Assembly: GCF_947507565.1 (NCBI RefSeq)
Contig: NC_089193.1
Span: forward strand, 1,360,325-1,424,324
Direction of reading: 5' to 3'
DNA from: Oscarella lobularis
Lineage: Eukaryota > Porifera > Homoscleromorpha > Homosclerophorida > Oscarellidae
DNA length: 64,000 nucleotides
The translations under genes and the position numbers were made by a program. Position 1 is the stretch's first letter, and each line of letters begins with the position of its first letter. Under the pieces are notes generated by a model. That model saw only the letters and a list, made by a program, of their open reading frames with translations, was not told the DNA's origin and ran no database searches. Positions 9,101 to 20,660 of this stretch are shown here, piece after piece.

Positions 9101-12100
9101 TTTAGACTCAAAATTTAGGCCCTCAATTTATTATTTAGGCTTTCAGAATCAAAGTTTAGGCCCTCAATTTATTGTTTAGGTTCTTAGAATCAACGTTTAG
9201 GCCCTCAATTTATTATTAAGGCTCTCAGAATCAAGGTTTAGGCCCTCAATTTATTATTTAGGCTTTTAGAATCAAAGTTTAAGCCCTGAATTTATTATTT
9301 AGGCCCTTAGAATCAAGGTTTAGGACCTCAATTTATTCTTTAGGCTCTCAGAATCAAAGTTTAGGTCCTCAATTTATTATTTAGGTACTTAGAATGAAAG
9401 TTTAGGTCCTCAATTTATTATTTGGGCTCTTAGAATCAAAGTTTAGGCCCTCAATTTATTATTTAGGCTCTTAGAATCAAAGTTTAGGCCCTCAATTTAT
9501 TATTTAGGCTCTTAGAATCAACGTTTAGGCCTTGAATTTATTATTTAGGTCCTTAGAATCAAAGTTTAGGCCCTCAATTTATTATTTAGGCTCTCAGAAT
9601 CAAAGTTTAGGCCCTGAATTTATTATTTAGGCTCTTAGAATCAACGTTTAGGCCCTGAATTTATTATTTAGGCTCTTAGAATCAACGTTTAGGCCCTCAA
9701 TTTATTATTTAGGCAATGTTTAGGCTCTGAAATTATTATTTAGGCCCTAAGAATCAAGGTTTAGGCTCTGAATTTATATAAATTTAGGTCCTTAGAATCA
9801 AAGTTTAGGCCCTGAATTTATTATTTAGGTCCTTAGAATCAAAGTTTAGGCCCTCAATTTATTATTTAGGCCCTAACAAATTTTAGGCCCTGAATTTATT
9901 ATTTAGGCCCTTAGAATCAAAGTTTAGGCCCTCAATTTATTATTTAGGTTCTTAGAATCAAAGTTTAGGCCCTCAATTTATTAATTAGGCTCTCAGAATC
10001 AAAGTTTTGGCCCTCAATTTATTATTAAGGCCTTTAGACTCAAAATTTAGGCCCTCAATTTATTATTTAGGCTTTCAGAATCAAAGTTTAGGCCCTCAAT
10101 TTATTATTTAGGCTCTCAGAATCAAAGTTTAGGCCCTCAATTTATTAATTAGGCTCTCAGAATCAAAGTTTAGGCCCTCAATTTATTATTTAGGCCTTTA
10201 GACTCAAAATTTAGGCCCTCAATTTATTATTTAGGCTTTTAGAATCAAAGTTTAGGCCCTCAATTTATTATTTAGGCTCATAGAATCAAAGTTTAGGCCC
10301 TCAATTTATTATTTAGGCCTTTAGACTCAAAATTTAGGCCCTCAATTTATTATTTAGGCTTTTAGAATCAAAGTTTAGGCCCTGAATTTATTATTTAGTC
10401 CTTTAGAATCAATGTTTAGGCCCTCAATTTATTCTTTAGGCTCTCAGAATCAAAGTTTAGGCCCTCAATTTATTATTTAGGTACTTAGAATGAAAGTTTA
10501 GGTCCTCAATTTATTATTTAGGCTCTTAGAATCAAAGTTTAGGCCCTCAATTTATTATTTAGGCTCTTAGAATCAAAGTTTAGGCCCTGAATTTATTATT
10601 CAGGCTCTTAGAATCAAAGTTTAGGCTCTGATTTTATTATTTAGGTCCTTAGAATCAAAGTTTAGGTCCTCAATTTATTATTTAGGCTCTCAGAATCAAA
10701 GTTTTGGCCCTGCATTTATTAATTAGGCTCTCAGAATCAAAGTTTAGGCCCTCAATTTATTATTTAGGCTTTTAGACTCAAAATTTAGGCCCTCAATTTA
10801 TTATTTAGGCTTTTAGAATCAAAGTTTAGGCCCCGAATTTATTATTTAGGCCCTTGGAATCAATGTTTAGGCCCTCAATTTATTCTTTAGGCTCTCAGAA
10901 TCAAAGTTTAGGCCCTCAATTTATTATTTAGGTACTTAGAATGAAAGTTAAGTCCTCAATTTATTATTTAGGCTCTTAGAATCAAAGTTTAGGCCCTGAA
11001 TTTATTATTTAGGCCCTTGGAATCAATGTTTAGGCCCTCAATTTATTCTTTAGGCTCTCAGAATCAAAGTTTAGGCCCTCAATTTATTATTTAGGCTCAT
11101 AGAATCAAAGTTTAGGCCCTCAATTTATTATTTAGGCTTTCAGAATCAAAGTTTAGGCCCTCAATTTATTATTTAGGCTCTCAGAATCAAAGTTTAGGCC
11201 CTCAATTTATTATTTAGGCTCTTAGAATCAAAGTTTAGGCCCTCAATTTATTATTTAGGCTCTTAGAATCAACGTTTAGGCCTTGAATTTATTATTTAGG
11301 TCCTTAGAATCAAAGTTTAGGCCCTCAATTTATTATTTAGGCTCTCAGAATCAAAGTTTAGGCCTTGAATTTATTATTTAGGCTCTTAGAATCAACGTTT
11401 AGGCCCTGAATTTATTATTTAGGCTCTTAGAATCAACGTTTAGGCCCTCAATTTATTATTTAGGCAATGTTTAGGCCCTGAAATTATTATTTAGGCCCTA
11501 AGAATCAAGGTTTAGGCTCTGAATTTATATAAATTTAGGTCCTTAGAATCAAAGTTTAGGCCCTGAATTTATTATTTAGGTCCTTAGAATCAAAGTTTAG
11601 GCCCTCAATTTATTATTTAGGCCCTAACAAATTTTAGGCCCTGAATTTATTATTTAGGCCCTTAGAATCAAAGTTTAGGCCCTCAATTTATTATTTAGGT
11701 TCTTAGAATCAAAGTTTAGGCCCTCAATTTATTAATTAGGCTCTCAGAATCAAAGTTTTGGCCCTCAATTTATTATTAAGGCCTTTAGACTCAAAATTTA
11801 GGCCCTCAATTTATTATTTAGGCTTTCAGAATCAAAGTTTAGGCCCTCAATTTATTATTTAGGCTCTCAGAATCAAAGTTTAGGCCCTCAATTTATTAAT
11901 TAGGCTCTCAGAATCAAAGTTTAGGCCCTCAATTTATTATTTAGGCCTTTAGACTCAAAATTTAGGCCCTCAATTTATTATTTAGGCTTTTAGAATCAAA
12001 GTTTAGGCCCTCAATTTATTATTTAGGCTCATAGAATCAAAGTTTAGGCCCTCAATTTATTATTTAGGCTTTCAGAATCAAAGTTTAGGCCCTCCATTTA

Positions 12101-14740
12101 TTATTTAGGCTCTCAGAATCAAAGTTTAGGCCCTGAATTTATTATTTAGGCTTTTAGACTCAAAATTTAGGCCCTCAATTTATTATTTAGGCTTTTAGAA
12201 TCAAAGTTTAGGCCCTCAATTTATTATTTAGGCTTTCAGAATCAAAGTTTAGGCCCTCAATTTATTAATTAGGCTCTCAGAATCAAAGTTTTGGCCCTCA
12301 ATTTATTATTAAGGCCTTTAGACTCAAAATTTAGGCCCTCAATTTATTATTTAGGCTTTCAGAATCAAAGTTTAGGCCCTCAATTTATTATTTAGGCTCT
12401 CAGAATCAAAGTTTAAGCCCTCAATTTATTAATTAGGCTCTCAGAATCAAAGTTTAGGCCCTCAATTTATTATTTAGGCCTTTAGACTCAAAATTTAGGC
12501 CCTCAATTTATTATTTAGGCTTTTAGAATCAAAGTTTAGGCCCTCAATTTATTATTTAGGCTCATAGAATCAAAGTTTAGGCCCTCAATTTATTATTTAG
12601 GCTTTCAGAATCAAAGTTTAGGCCCTCAATTTATTATTTAGGCTCTCAGAATCAAAGTTTAGGCCCTCAATTTATTATTTAGGCTTTTAGACTCAAAATT
12701 TAGGCCCTCAATTTATTATTTAGGCTTTTAGAATCAAAGTTTAGGCCCTCAATTTATTATTTAGGCTCATAGAATCAAAGTTTAGGCCCTCAATTTATTA
12801 TTTAGGCTATCAGAATCAAAGTTTAGGCCCTCAATTTATTATTTAGGCTCTCAGAATCAAAGTTTAGGCCCTTAATTTATTAATTAGGCTCTCAGAATCA
12901 AAGTTTAGGCCCTCAATTTATTATTTAGGCCTTTAGACTCAAAATTTAGGCCCTCAATTTATTATTTAGGCTTTTAGAATCAAAGTTTAGGCCCTGAATT
13001 TATTATTTAGGCCCTTAGAATCAATGTTTAGGCCCTCAATTTATTCTTTAGGCTCTCAGAATCAAAGTTTAGGCCCTCAATTTATTATTTAGGTACTTAG
13101 GATGAAAGTTCAGGTCCTCAATTTATTATTTAGGCTCTTAGAATCAAAGTTTAGGCCCTCAATTTATTATTTAGGCTCTTAGAATCAACGTTTAGGCCCT
13201 CAATTTATTATTTAGGTACTTAGAATGAAAGTTAAGTCCTCAATTTATTATTTAGGCTCTTAGAATCAAAGTTTAGGCCCTGAATTTATTATTTAGGCCC
13301 TTAGAATCAAAGTTTAGGCCCTCAATTTATTAATTAGGCTCTCAGAATCAAAGTTTTGGCCCTCAATTTATTATTAAGGCCTTTAGACTCAAAATTTAGG
13401 CCCTCAATTTATTATTTAGGCTTTTAGAATCAAAGTTTATGCCCTCTATTTATTATTTAGGCTCTCAGAATCAAAGTTTAGGCCCTGCATTTATTATTTA
13501 GGCTCTTAGAATCAAAGTTTAGGCCCTCAATTTATTATTTAGGCTCTTAGAATCAACGTTTAGGCCCTCAATTTATTATTTAGGTACTTAGAATGAAAGT
13601 TAAGTCCTCAATTTATTATTTAGGCTCTTAGAATCAAAGTTTAGGTTCTGAATTTATTATTTAGGCTCTTAGAATCAAAGTTTAGGCCCTCAATTTATTA
13701 ATTAGGCTCTCAGAATCAAAGTTTTGGCCCTTAATTTATTATTAAGGCCTTTAGACTCAAAATTTAGGCCCTCAATTTATTATTTAGGCTCATAGAATCA
13801 AAGTTTAGGCCCTCAATTTATTATTTAGGCTTTCAGAATCAAAGTTTGGGCCCTCAATTTATTATTTAGGCTCTCAGAATCAAAGTTTAGGCCCTCAATT
13901 TATTAATTAGGCTCTCAGAATCAAAGTTTAGGCCCTCAATTTATTATTTAGGCTTTTAGACTCAAAATTTAGGCCCTCAATTTATTATTTAGGCTTTTAG
14001 AATCAAAGTTTAGGCCCTGAATTTATTATTTAGGCCCTTAGAATCAATGTTTAGGCCCTCAATTTATTCTTTAGGCTCTCAGAATCAAAGTTTAGGCCCT
14101 CAATTTATTATTTAGGTACTTAGAATGAAAGTTTAGGTCCTCAATTTATTATTTAGGCTCTTAGAATCAAAGTTTATGCCCTCAATTTATTATTTAGGCT
14201 ATTAGAATCAACGTTTAGGCCCTCAATTTATTATTTAGGTACTTAGAATGAAAGTTAAGTCCTCAATTTATTATTTAGGCTCTTAGAATCAAAGTTTAGG
14301 CCCTGAATTTATTATTTAGGCCCTTAGAATCAAAGTTTAGGCCCTCAATTTATTAATTAGGCTCTCAGAATCAAAGTTTTGGCCCTCAATTTATTATTAA
14401 GGCCTTTAGACTCAAAATTTAGGCCCTCAATTTATTATTTAGGCTTTTAGAATCAAAGTTTAGGCCCTGAATTTATTATTTAGGCCCTTAGAATCAATGT
14501 TTAGGCCCTCAATTTATTCTTTAGGCTCTCAGAATCAAAGTTTAGGCCCTCAATTTATTATTTAGGTACTTAGAATGAAAGTTTAGGTCCTCAATTTATT
14601 ATTTAGGCTCTTAGAATCAAAGTTTAGGCCCTCAATTTATTATTTAGGCTCTTAGAATCAACGTTTAGGCCCTCAATTTATTATTTAGGTACTTAGAATC
14701 AAAGTTTAGGGCTTCAATTTTGTATTTAAGGCATAAGAAT
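6181..14740. repeat. 41-bp satellite array, about 200 copies
   Basis: Tandem array with a consensus unit of 41 bp made of two related halves, a 20-bp half TTTAGGCCCTCAATTTATTA and a 21-bp half beginning TTTAGGCTCTCAGAATCAAA. About 8.5 kb gives roughly 200 units with scattered point changes and short deletions. No open frame of useful length crosses it, since TAG and TAA recur in every unit. Variant units (for example ones with ATTTATATAAATTT, or a shortened unit with GGCAATG) recur at intervals, showing larger duplicated blocks. It is bracketed by two direct copies of a hairpin sequence. Confidence 0.97.
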
Positions 14741-14742
14741 CG

Positions 14743-14770
14743 TTTTGGTGCCCGTGCTTCGCACGGGAAA
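14743..14770. repeat. Second copy of the array-flanking hairpin
   Basis: GTTTTGGTGCCCGTGCTTCG followed by CACGGGAAAA repeats the left boundary sequence at 6152-6180 in the same orientation. The stem is 7 bp (14751-14757 with 14761-14767, loop TTC). Unlike the left copy it is not adjacent to ACTAG, so it lacks the terminal CTAG. Confidence 0.8.
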
Positions 14771-14955
14771 ATAGATAAGTGTTGGGGGTCTCAGCTCTAT
14801 TGTGTGCTTAGTACACTTTCCCTTACTCGCATGTGCATATGTCAGCAAAGATAAGCAGACGCAAGTTGATTGTATTTGTGGCCATAAAAATCAAAGATCT
14901 TGACCCCATTTTTGATTCTTATTGAGGCCCCAAGAATCAATCTCTAATATCGTGA

Positions 14956-15360
14956 GGTTTTGGCGAATGTCTCAATCGCGATATTTGCACGTTATTGCAG
15001 TGCAAATAAGGCGTAGCCTTTGTCCACTGGCGGTACTTTTTCGGGCTTGCTCGCATGTGTGTGTGAGTAAAAGAAAAGATAAGCAGACGTAAGCAGATCG
15101 CGACACAGGTACCCCAAATGCGATCCTGTACATCTACCCCTGTGATCACAGATACCCCTGTGTTCACAGATATCCTGTGATCACAGACCCTAAGAGTCAA
15201 AGATGAGGCCCTGATCTTATTTAGCCTACAAAGCTTGCCTTCCCAAAAACCTCATTTTTAGATTACATCATACGCTCTGAGATTTTGGCGAATGGCTCAA
15301 TCGTTATTACGCGATACTTGCACGTTATTGCGGTGCAAAATAAGGCGTAGCGTATGTCTC
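14956..15360. repeat. Duplicated ~70-bp block
   Basis: About 14956-15024 and 15281-15355 share the pattern TTTTGGCGAATG.CTCAATCG, then CGATA.TTGCACGTTATTGC and GTGCAAA.TAAGGCGTAGC, so the block is present twice in direct orientation about 325 bp apart with small differences. No gene is evident in 14771-15650. Confidence 0.7.
15126..15190. repeat. Short tandem/palindromic repeat CTGTGATCACAG
   Basis: Three tandem copies of an about 20-bp unit built on CCTGTGATCACAGATACC, itself palindromic around TGATCA. Lies between the two copies of the larger duplicated block. Confidence 0.75.
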
Positions 15361-15662
15361 CTGGCCCCTCCTTTAAAGACACGCAATTCAGAGTGCGTGG
15401 TACCGTATGACGTCATAATGAAGACAAACGCACCAGACATTGTGCACCCCATGAGGGAGCGCCTGATGTCGTCTGAGAAAAAAGAGATGGCCAGTCATCT
15501 CCGCGCGGATCGTCGGAGATGTTTGCACCGCAAGAGAGTGCGGTAGAAGGCGTAGCGAATGAGCCTTAGCGATTATAACGAAAGATTCTGACGTCATCCA
15601 AGATGGCCGCTGCTCTTAGTAGTATAGATACGTCACAGAAAAAATAGTCAAGAGTCTTTCTC

Positions 15663-16565
15663 TCATAGCTTTGATGCCATGGCGCCCTTTTTCAGTTTTT
15701 CTATTTCGATCTGGTGCACATGCCTCTTCATTGCACCGAGATTTTCTTTTGGTATGTCTTTGCCATTCACTTTCTCCTCCGCCAAATCAAGTGCTGCATC
15801 AAGAGACGACCCAACATCGCAAACAAGGTCAACCAGATTGACGTTGACTGCCGAAGAACCCGAAAAACGATTCCCGTAGATCACTAAATCACGAAACACA
15901 GACGGAGTCGGCACTTTCGCTCTACACAGAACAAATCCAATGCCGTAGGTGAACGTTCAAACAAAGGTTGGCCTCACCTTATCAGAGAAAGCATTCCTTC
16001 AGTGAACAAGATTCCCAAATCGACCTCATTGAGAAACATCCAGCCGCGATCTCTTTGCATGACCCGATAATCGTGCGCGAGAGCGAACATAGCCCCACCG
16101 GCGGCTGCATGACCTACAAGATGATTTTAATTAATCAATACTAATTATAAGATAATCATGTCGCTGACCGTTTAGAGCTGCAACGGTTACCATGGGAAAG
16201 GAAAGCACTCGCGCTAGTAGGAGCTGGAAGCTCCTGAAGAAGTGCATCGCGTCGCTGTGACGTTGCTGGCCCACCCATTCCAGGTCGAGCCCATTCGAGA
16301 AAAACTTTCCTGTTCCCGATGTGACGAGGGCTTTGGCGTTACTCCTAGTGAGCTACTGTAAGTGCTAGGCCTGGATTTAGCTGTCTGCGATAGGCAGTTC
16401 TAGGCGATGCAACGCCTGCTCTACTCATCTCCAAATGTAAGCGTACTTTTCTACTTCATCAAGACATGTCATCAGGTTCTCGATGTAGTCTGTTCGAAAG
16501 CGATTTTGGTTGTTGCCAAGCCAAAGAATAGCGCAGCTCTTGCGCACAAATTCCACTCGAGCCAT
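15663..16565 (-). CDS. Peroxisomal enoyl-CoA hydratase/isomerase family (crotonase) protein
   Basis: Four exons join in frame: 16447-16565, 16169-16344, 15978-16113 and 15663-15921, giving 229 residues. Seen: crotonase N-terminal NRFRTDYIENL, the first oxyanion-hole segment TGTGKFFSNGLDLEW, the second oxyanion/active-site segment GHAAAGGAMFALAHDYRVM and a typical NEVDLG helix. The last three residues are SKL, the canonical type 1 peroxisomal import signal, so it very likely works in peroxisomal fatty-acid oxidation; similarity to delta3,delta2-enoyl-CoA isomerases is my best reading, but isomerase and hydratase cannot be separated by eye. The start at 16565 (MARVEF) is the ATG nearest the domain edge; the frame is open further 5'. 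Confidence 0.85.
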
Positions 16566-17019
16566 GAAGCCTAGCGCGCTATTAGTCTTCCCTCCCTGCA
16601 TGCCAAGCGTGCCATCTATGGTGCCAGACGCTGCCAGCGTCCATCCACGGCGGCCCATCACGGTCCTGGCACTGGCTCGCAGCAACTTGCAGCCATCACG
16701 TCCACACTACAATCCGAACGTGTCTAAGGTACACCAAACATCGAGCAATCTCTCCTACTACTAGTCAATCGAGGAGCACGTGAAGCAGATGTTTCAAAAG
16801 CGATTCCCACGTGAGCATTGACAGTTCACCGCTCGTGAGCAGCACCGCGGCTTCTTTGCTGTCAAGAGCACAGTCTAAAAGCCTCTGGCGTCATTCTGCA
16901 GCAGACCCTCTAAGCGGGCTCATAGCTTATCAAGGACTACACTTTAGCCAGAGATAAAATCTCTTATCTCTGCTTTAGCAACGCTCGTCGTGCTTCTTAG
17001 AAGCTCGCTCACCCTCGAA

Positions 17020-19098
17020 ATGCTTTCCGCATTCGTTTGCAATGCTGTTATAGTAACTTTGTTTGCTCAAGCTCTACGTGCCAGTAAGTTGATTTTTTGA
17101 CGCTTTTTCCTGGATGCGTTTTCCTGGATGCAGACGCTCTCCTGATTAAATTAGGCAGTCCACTTTCGAGAGGATCCCTGATAGTAGCCTAGACGGGGGG
17201 TGCGAGGGCGTGGGTGCGCTGCAGATAATAGACCACCTGGACTTCTTCCTTCTAGGTGTCCAAGATCTTCACTCGTACGAGGGGATGACACTGAAGTTGA
17301 CTTGTCCTCCATGGTCGAAAAAAGTTGTCAAGTGGGAAAAACTCGATCAAAGTAGCTCACAATGGGTAAAAGCAGTCGATTTAAACTACAGAACTTTCGT
17401 TGATTATCATAACGTCAAACTCAAACTCAATCTCACCATCGAAAATTTGCAATTTGCAGACAGTGGTCTCTACAGGTGTCTATATTTGAAAGAAGGCGGC
17501 GATCATAAATTCAACGTTTCGGTACGACCGTTGTCAGTGAAAGCGGAAGTGCCCCACGTCACTGTGTATGAGAATGAGACAATCTCGCTTAAGTGTTTGG
17601 TTTTTGGTGGCATAAAGGGGGTTGACTGGTATCATTATGTCAAACAACTGCGACGGGGGTCATTAGGTGGTCGAGTCAATTTAGGTGATGGCGGCACCTA
17701 TTATTCGTTGGAAATTCGCCGCGCTAATAAATCTGACGACGGAACGTACAAGTGTCGTGGCCTCGTAAACAGAAATCGTGATAGCAATGCGACTATCACC
17801 GTGACGGTGAAGGAACGTCCAATGATCTATCATGGCGGCGACGTCAAAACGTATGAGCAGGTCGTTGGACAGAATCTAAGTGTGCTTTGCCAGCGCTCCA
17901 TGACCGAGTTTTTCAACTGGACGTGGAGCCGGAACGGAGTCAAAGTCTTCCATACAAAGACTGATATGGAAGGTCAAACGTTGCGCCTCGTTTTTAATGA
18001 CTTGCAGAAGGCTGATCAAGGCCAATACACGTGTGTTTTGGAAGGAGTGAAATATAGTGACAAGCTCACCGTGTCTGTTATCGTTCTAGGTACAAAAGGA
18101 CATACGTAACTGTTTTTATTATAATAATTTATGTTCTAGATCCTCCAATTGCACCGCAAAATGTTTCTCTTCACTTTGACTGCGCCTGGGGCTTTAATGT
18201 GACGTGGCTGTCGTCTGTCGTTAGCAGTGGTTCCGACGTGCTGAAAGCTGATGAATATGATTACGAGATTTTGACTGAGAATGCTCGTTCGCCAGCTCTT
18301 CCGAGTTACAGTAAGACGAGTACAACGTATACGTTCTTCACGTTTAGTCGAAAGAATATCTGCAATGTTACTGTTTACTACGTCCGAGTGCGGGCCAGAA
18401 ACACGAAATTTCAAAGCAGTAGCCCCTTTGTTAGAGTAGGATTTGTTAGCGGAAGCTATTGTAAGTAAGAAACGTGTAGGAATTACAATCTGAGCTTTGC
18501 TTAACCTCTTTAGGCAAAGCTGGCGGCATTAGCTGCACTGCTCTCTTTCCTACGACTCTTCCAAGCATTCAAATTAGATTGATTAAGAAATGCTGCAAGT
18601 GTCGTGATAAGGTTTATAGCAGATACGCACTTCTAGTCTGCCAACTTTACCTATTGTTGTTCCGAAAGGGAGAGATTACTCCGAGATATTTGGACGCCAC
18701 TCTACGAAAGCATTTTCAAAGTTCTACAGTGGTGCTTCAAAATCTCTTACCGCCTACGAATAATTCGAGCTTGCGAGTCACTCGTGGCAAGCGAAAAATC
18801 TTTCTGTTAGAATACGAAGGCTACCTGAACGCAGACGTCAGTACTGTTCAGCTCAAAGATATACTGTTGCTTCTTGGCCAATCGTTCTCGAGGAGTAATG
18901 TCACTTTGGCAAGCTGTTCGTATGCTTTTGACTGCATAGTAACTTTTTGGAAAGGCATCTCTTTTCCTTGTCAGCTGCAGAAAAGCTCGATTGCTGGTAA
19001 ATATTCCCTCAATTTGCTTATGTTCGTGAACATCTCACTTCTTAGGATTGAAGTGTTCAACGCTGCATTCAAAATTTTTCAGTTCCAATTGTAACTAG
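17020..19098 (+). CDS. Ig- and fibronectin-III-domain extracellular protein
   Basis: Exon 1 (17020-17083) encodes a clear signal peptide (MLSAFVCNAVIVTLFAQALRA). Exon 2 (17256-18089) encodes three Ig domains, each with the paired cysteines and D.G.Y.C motif (DSGLYRC, DDGTYKC, DQGQYTC). Exon 3 (18140-18460) encodes a fibronectin-III-like domain. Exon 4 starts at 18514 and gives a cysteine-bearing region of no recognised family; a final intron 19007-19047 would lead to a stop at 19096-19098. All junctions up to 18514 keep the frame. I find no convincing membrane segment, so it may be secreted, or the 3' structure may be wrong. It converges on a second Ig gene on the other strand. Confidence 0.7.
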
Positions 19099-19435
19099 TG
19101 TGCAACACCGTAAGATTACCTGTTCCTTTTGAATGGCGATTTGCTTTGCGTGTTACAGCGTTTGACTTAATTGCTGTCTTGTAACCCATCGTTGTTTTAT
19201 TTTAGATTTCTAACGAAGTGTGATACATATATGCCGCGTACGTGCTTCCTGAGTACAGCTTGGACAAGGCTTGCGAATCAGCATACGAGTAACAAAAAAG
19301 CGCTAATTTTTACTTTGCAGCACATCAATCATTCATTCTTATTGCGCCGTAGCCGCTTCACCGCATGCAGTCACATGAGTACCTATGGTATGCATTTTCG
19401 TTTTTTCGTTTTGACTTTTCTTTTGCGCCTGTCAT

Positions 19436-20660
19436 TCATACCGTCTCTGCTCCTGTCGTCACTTGTTTTTTATGCAACATTTCTTCCATCATTTTCCCGT
19501 TCTCCTGTATCATTCCTCCATTCTGCCGCTCTTGTTGTAATATTTGTTTCAGTAATTTTAATTCAATCTCTTTATCTAGAACTTGACTGCCGGAAGGCGT
19601 GTTCTCCTCAATTGGAGTCTCAATCTCGTTCACATTTGTAACTATTCTAGCAGTTTCGTTTGGGGTCTGGGTCTCGTATTGTTCGCCCGTTTGATGGACA
19701 CAATCGTCAACTTTGTTTTCGTCTAAAGTCCTTACAGGAGGAGGAGATTCACTATCACTTCCGTCGACTTCGCCACTAAGAGAACGTCGTTTTTTGCGAC
19801 GCTTGAAAACTAAACACAGCAATATAATTATGATGATTGCGACGATAATCGACAAAAAGGTAACAGCAAGAACAAGCTTTGGGTCTTCACGTGGTGCTTC
19901 GCTAGGACCTGCTACAAAAATGCTAGAAACTCATCTATACACTATCATGTCAACTTACTGGAAATGCTCACGTTGAAGATTTTGTATACATCCCATTTTT
20001 TCTCCAAATAATCAAAGATAGCGCATTTGTATATTACGGTATTTTTTGCTTGTAGCATGAAGCGTGGGCCAGCGTTTCGTTTCCAGTCGCCAGCAGTAAC
20101 ACCCCCTGACTTCTCTTCGACCCACGACACCGTTTCCTGTTTTGCGGGACACTCCAGTGTAAGGTTTTGACCGGCACTAGCAGGGATTTCTTCCTCCAGC
20201 GGTTCATCTACACGTTGCATAGAAAGACGCTGAAATTAGATGTGTATCGGAAAACTTACCTAAAACGATTATCGTCACTGTTCTGGTAAGCCACACAGTG
20301 CCGTTGGCGTGACGCACAACGTACGTGTATTCGCCATTAGCAGTGAATTGCGCGTTTCTAAACTCCAGTGTAATACCTCCTTCAGTTTCACTGATGATGC
20401 TTGTCACTGAAAAGTCTTTGTTTTGTCTAGTTGTTTCGTTGCCGTTGAAAAGAATGGCTTCTGTTCCTTTTCCTTTACTAGCATTCAATTCGTAGGTGAG
20501 GCATAGTTTAATGCTGAATTCGTTCTCTTTTATATAAACGGTAGTTTCTGATAAGCAATACTCGACTGCATCCCCACGGGTTCTTTTGACCCTTAGACTT
20601 AGCCCGATTGGTTGATTACTGTACGCTAAATCTAAATAATTGGAAGTGACGTTAAAGTCA
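19436..20660 (-). CDS. Ig-domain single-pass membrane receptor, 5' end unresolved
   Basis: Exons seen: one reaching 20260 from about 20650, then 19959-20207, then 19436-19911. The first gives an Ig domain ending FTANGEYTYVV, the second another Ig domain (LTLECPAK ... VIYKCAIF), the third a transmembrane segment (LVLAVTFLSIIVAIIIIILL) followed by a basic stop-transfer (KRRKKRR) and a cytoplasmic tail of about 110 residues that ends in a likely coiled coil (LLKQILQQERQN). Junctions between the last three exons keep the frame. I could not find the signal peptide or the first exon, so the start is approximate. The tail has no ITIM/ITAM pattern I could see. Confidence 0.7.

Noticed and set aside
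6181-14740. TTTAGGC in the satellite resembles the nematode telomere repeat TTAGGC
   Set aside because: The heptamer is spaced 20-21 bp apart inside a 41-bp unit, not in direct tandem, and genes lie on both sides, so this is not a telomere.
6149-14767. CRISPR-like array
   Set aside because: Eukaryotic context, no unique spacers; every unit is the same tandem repeat.
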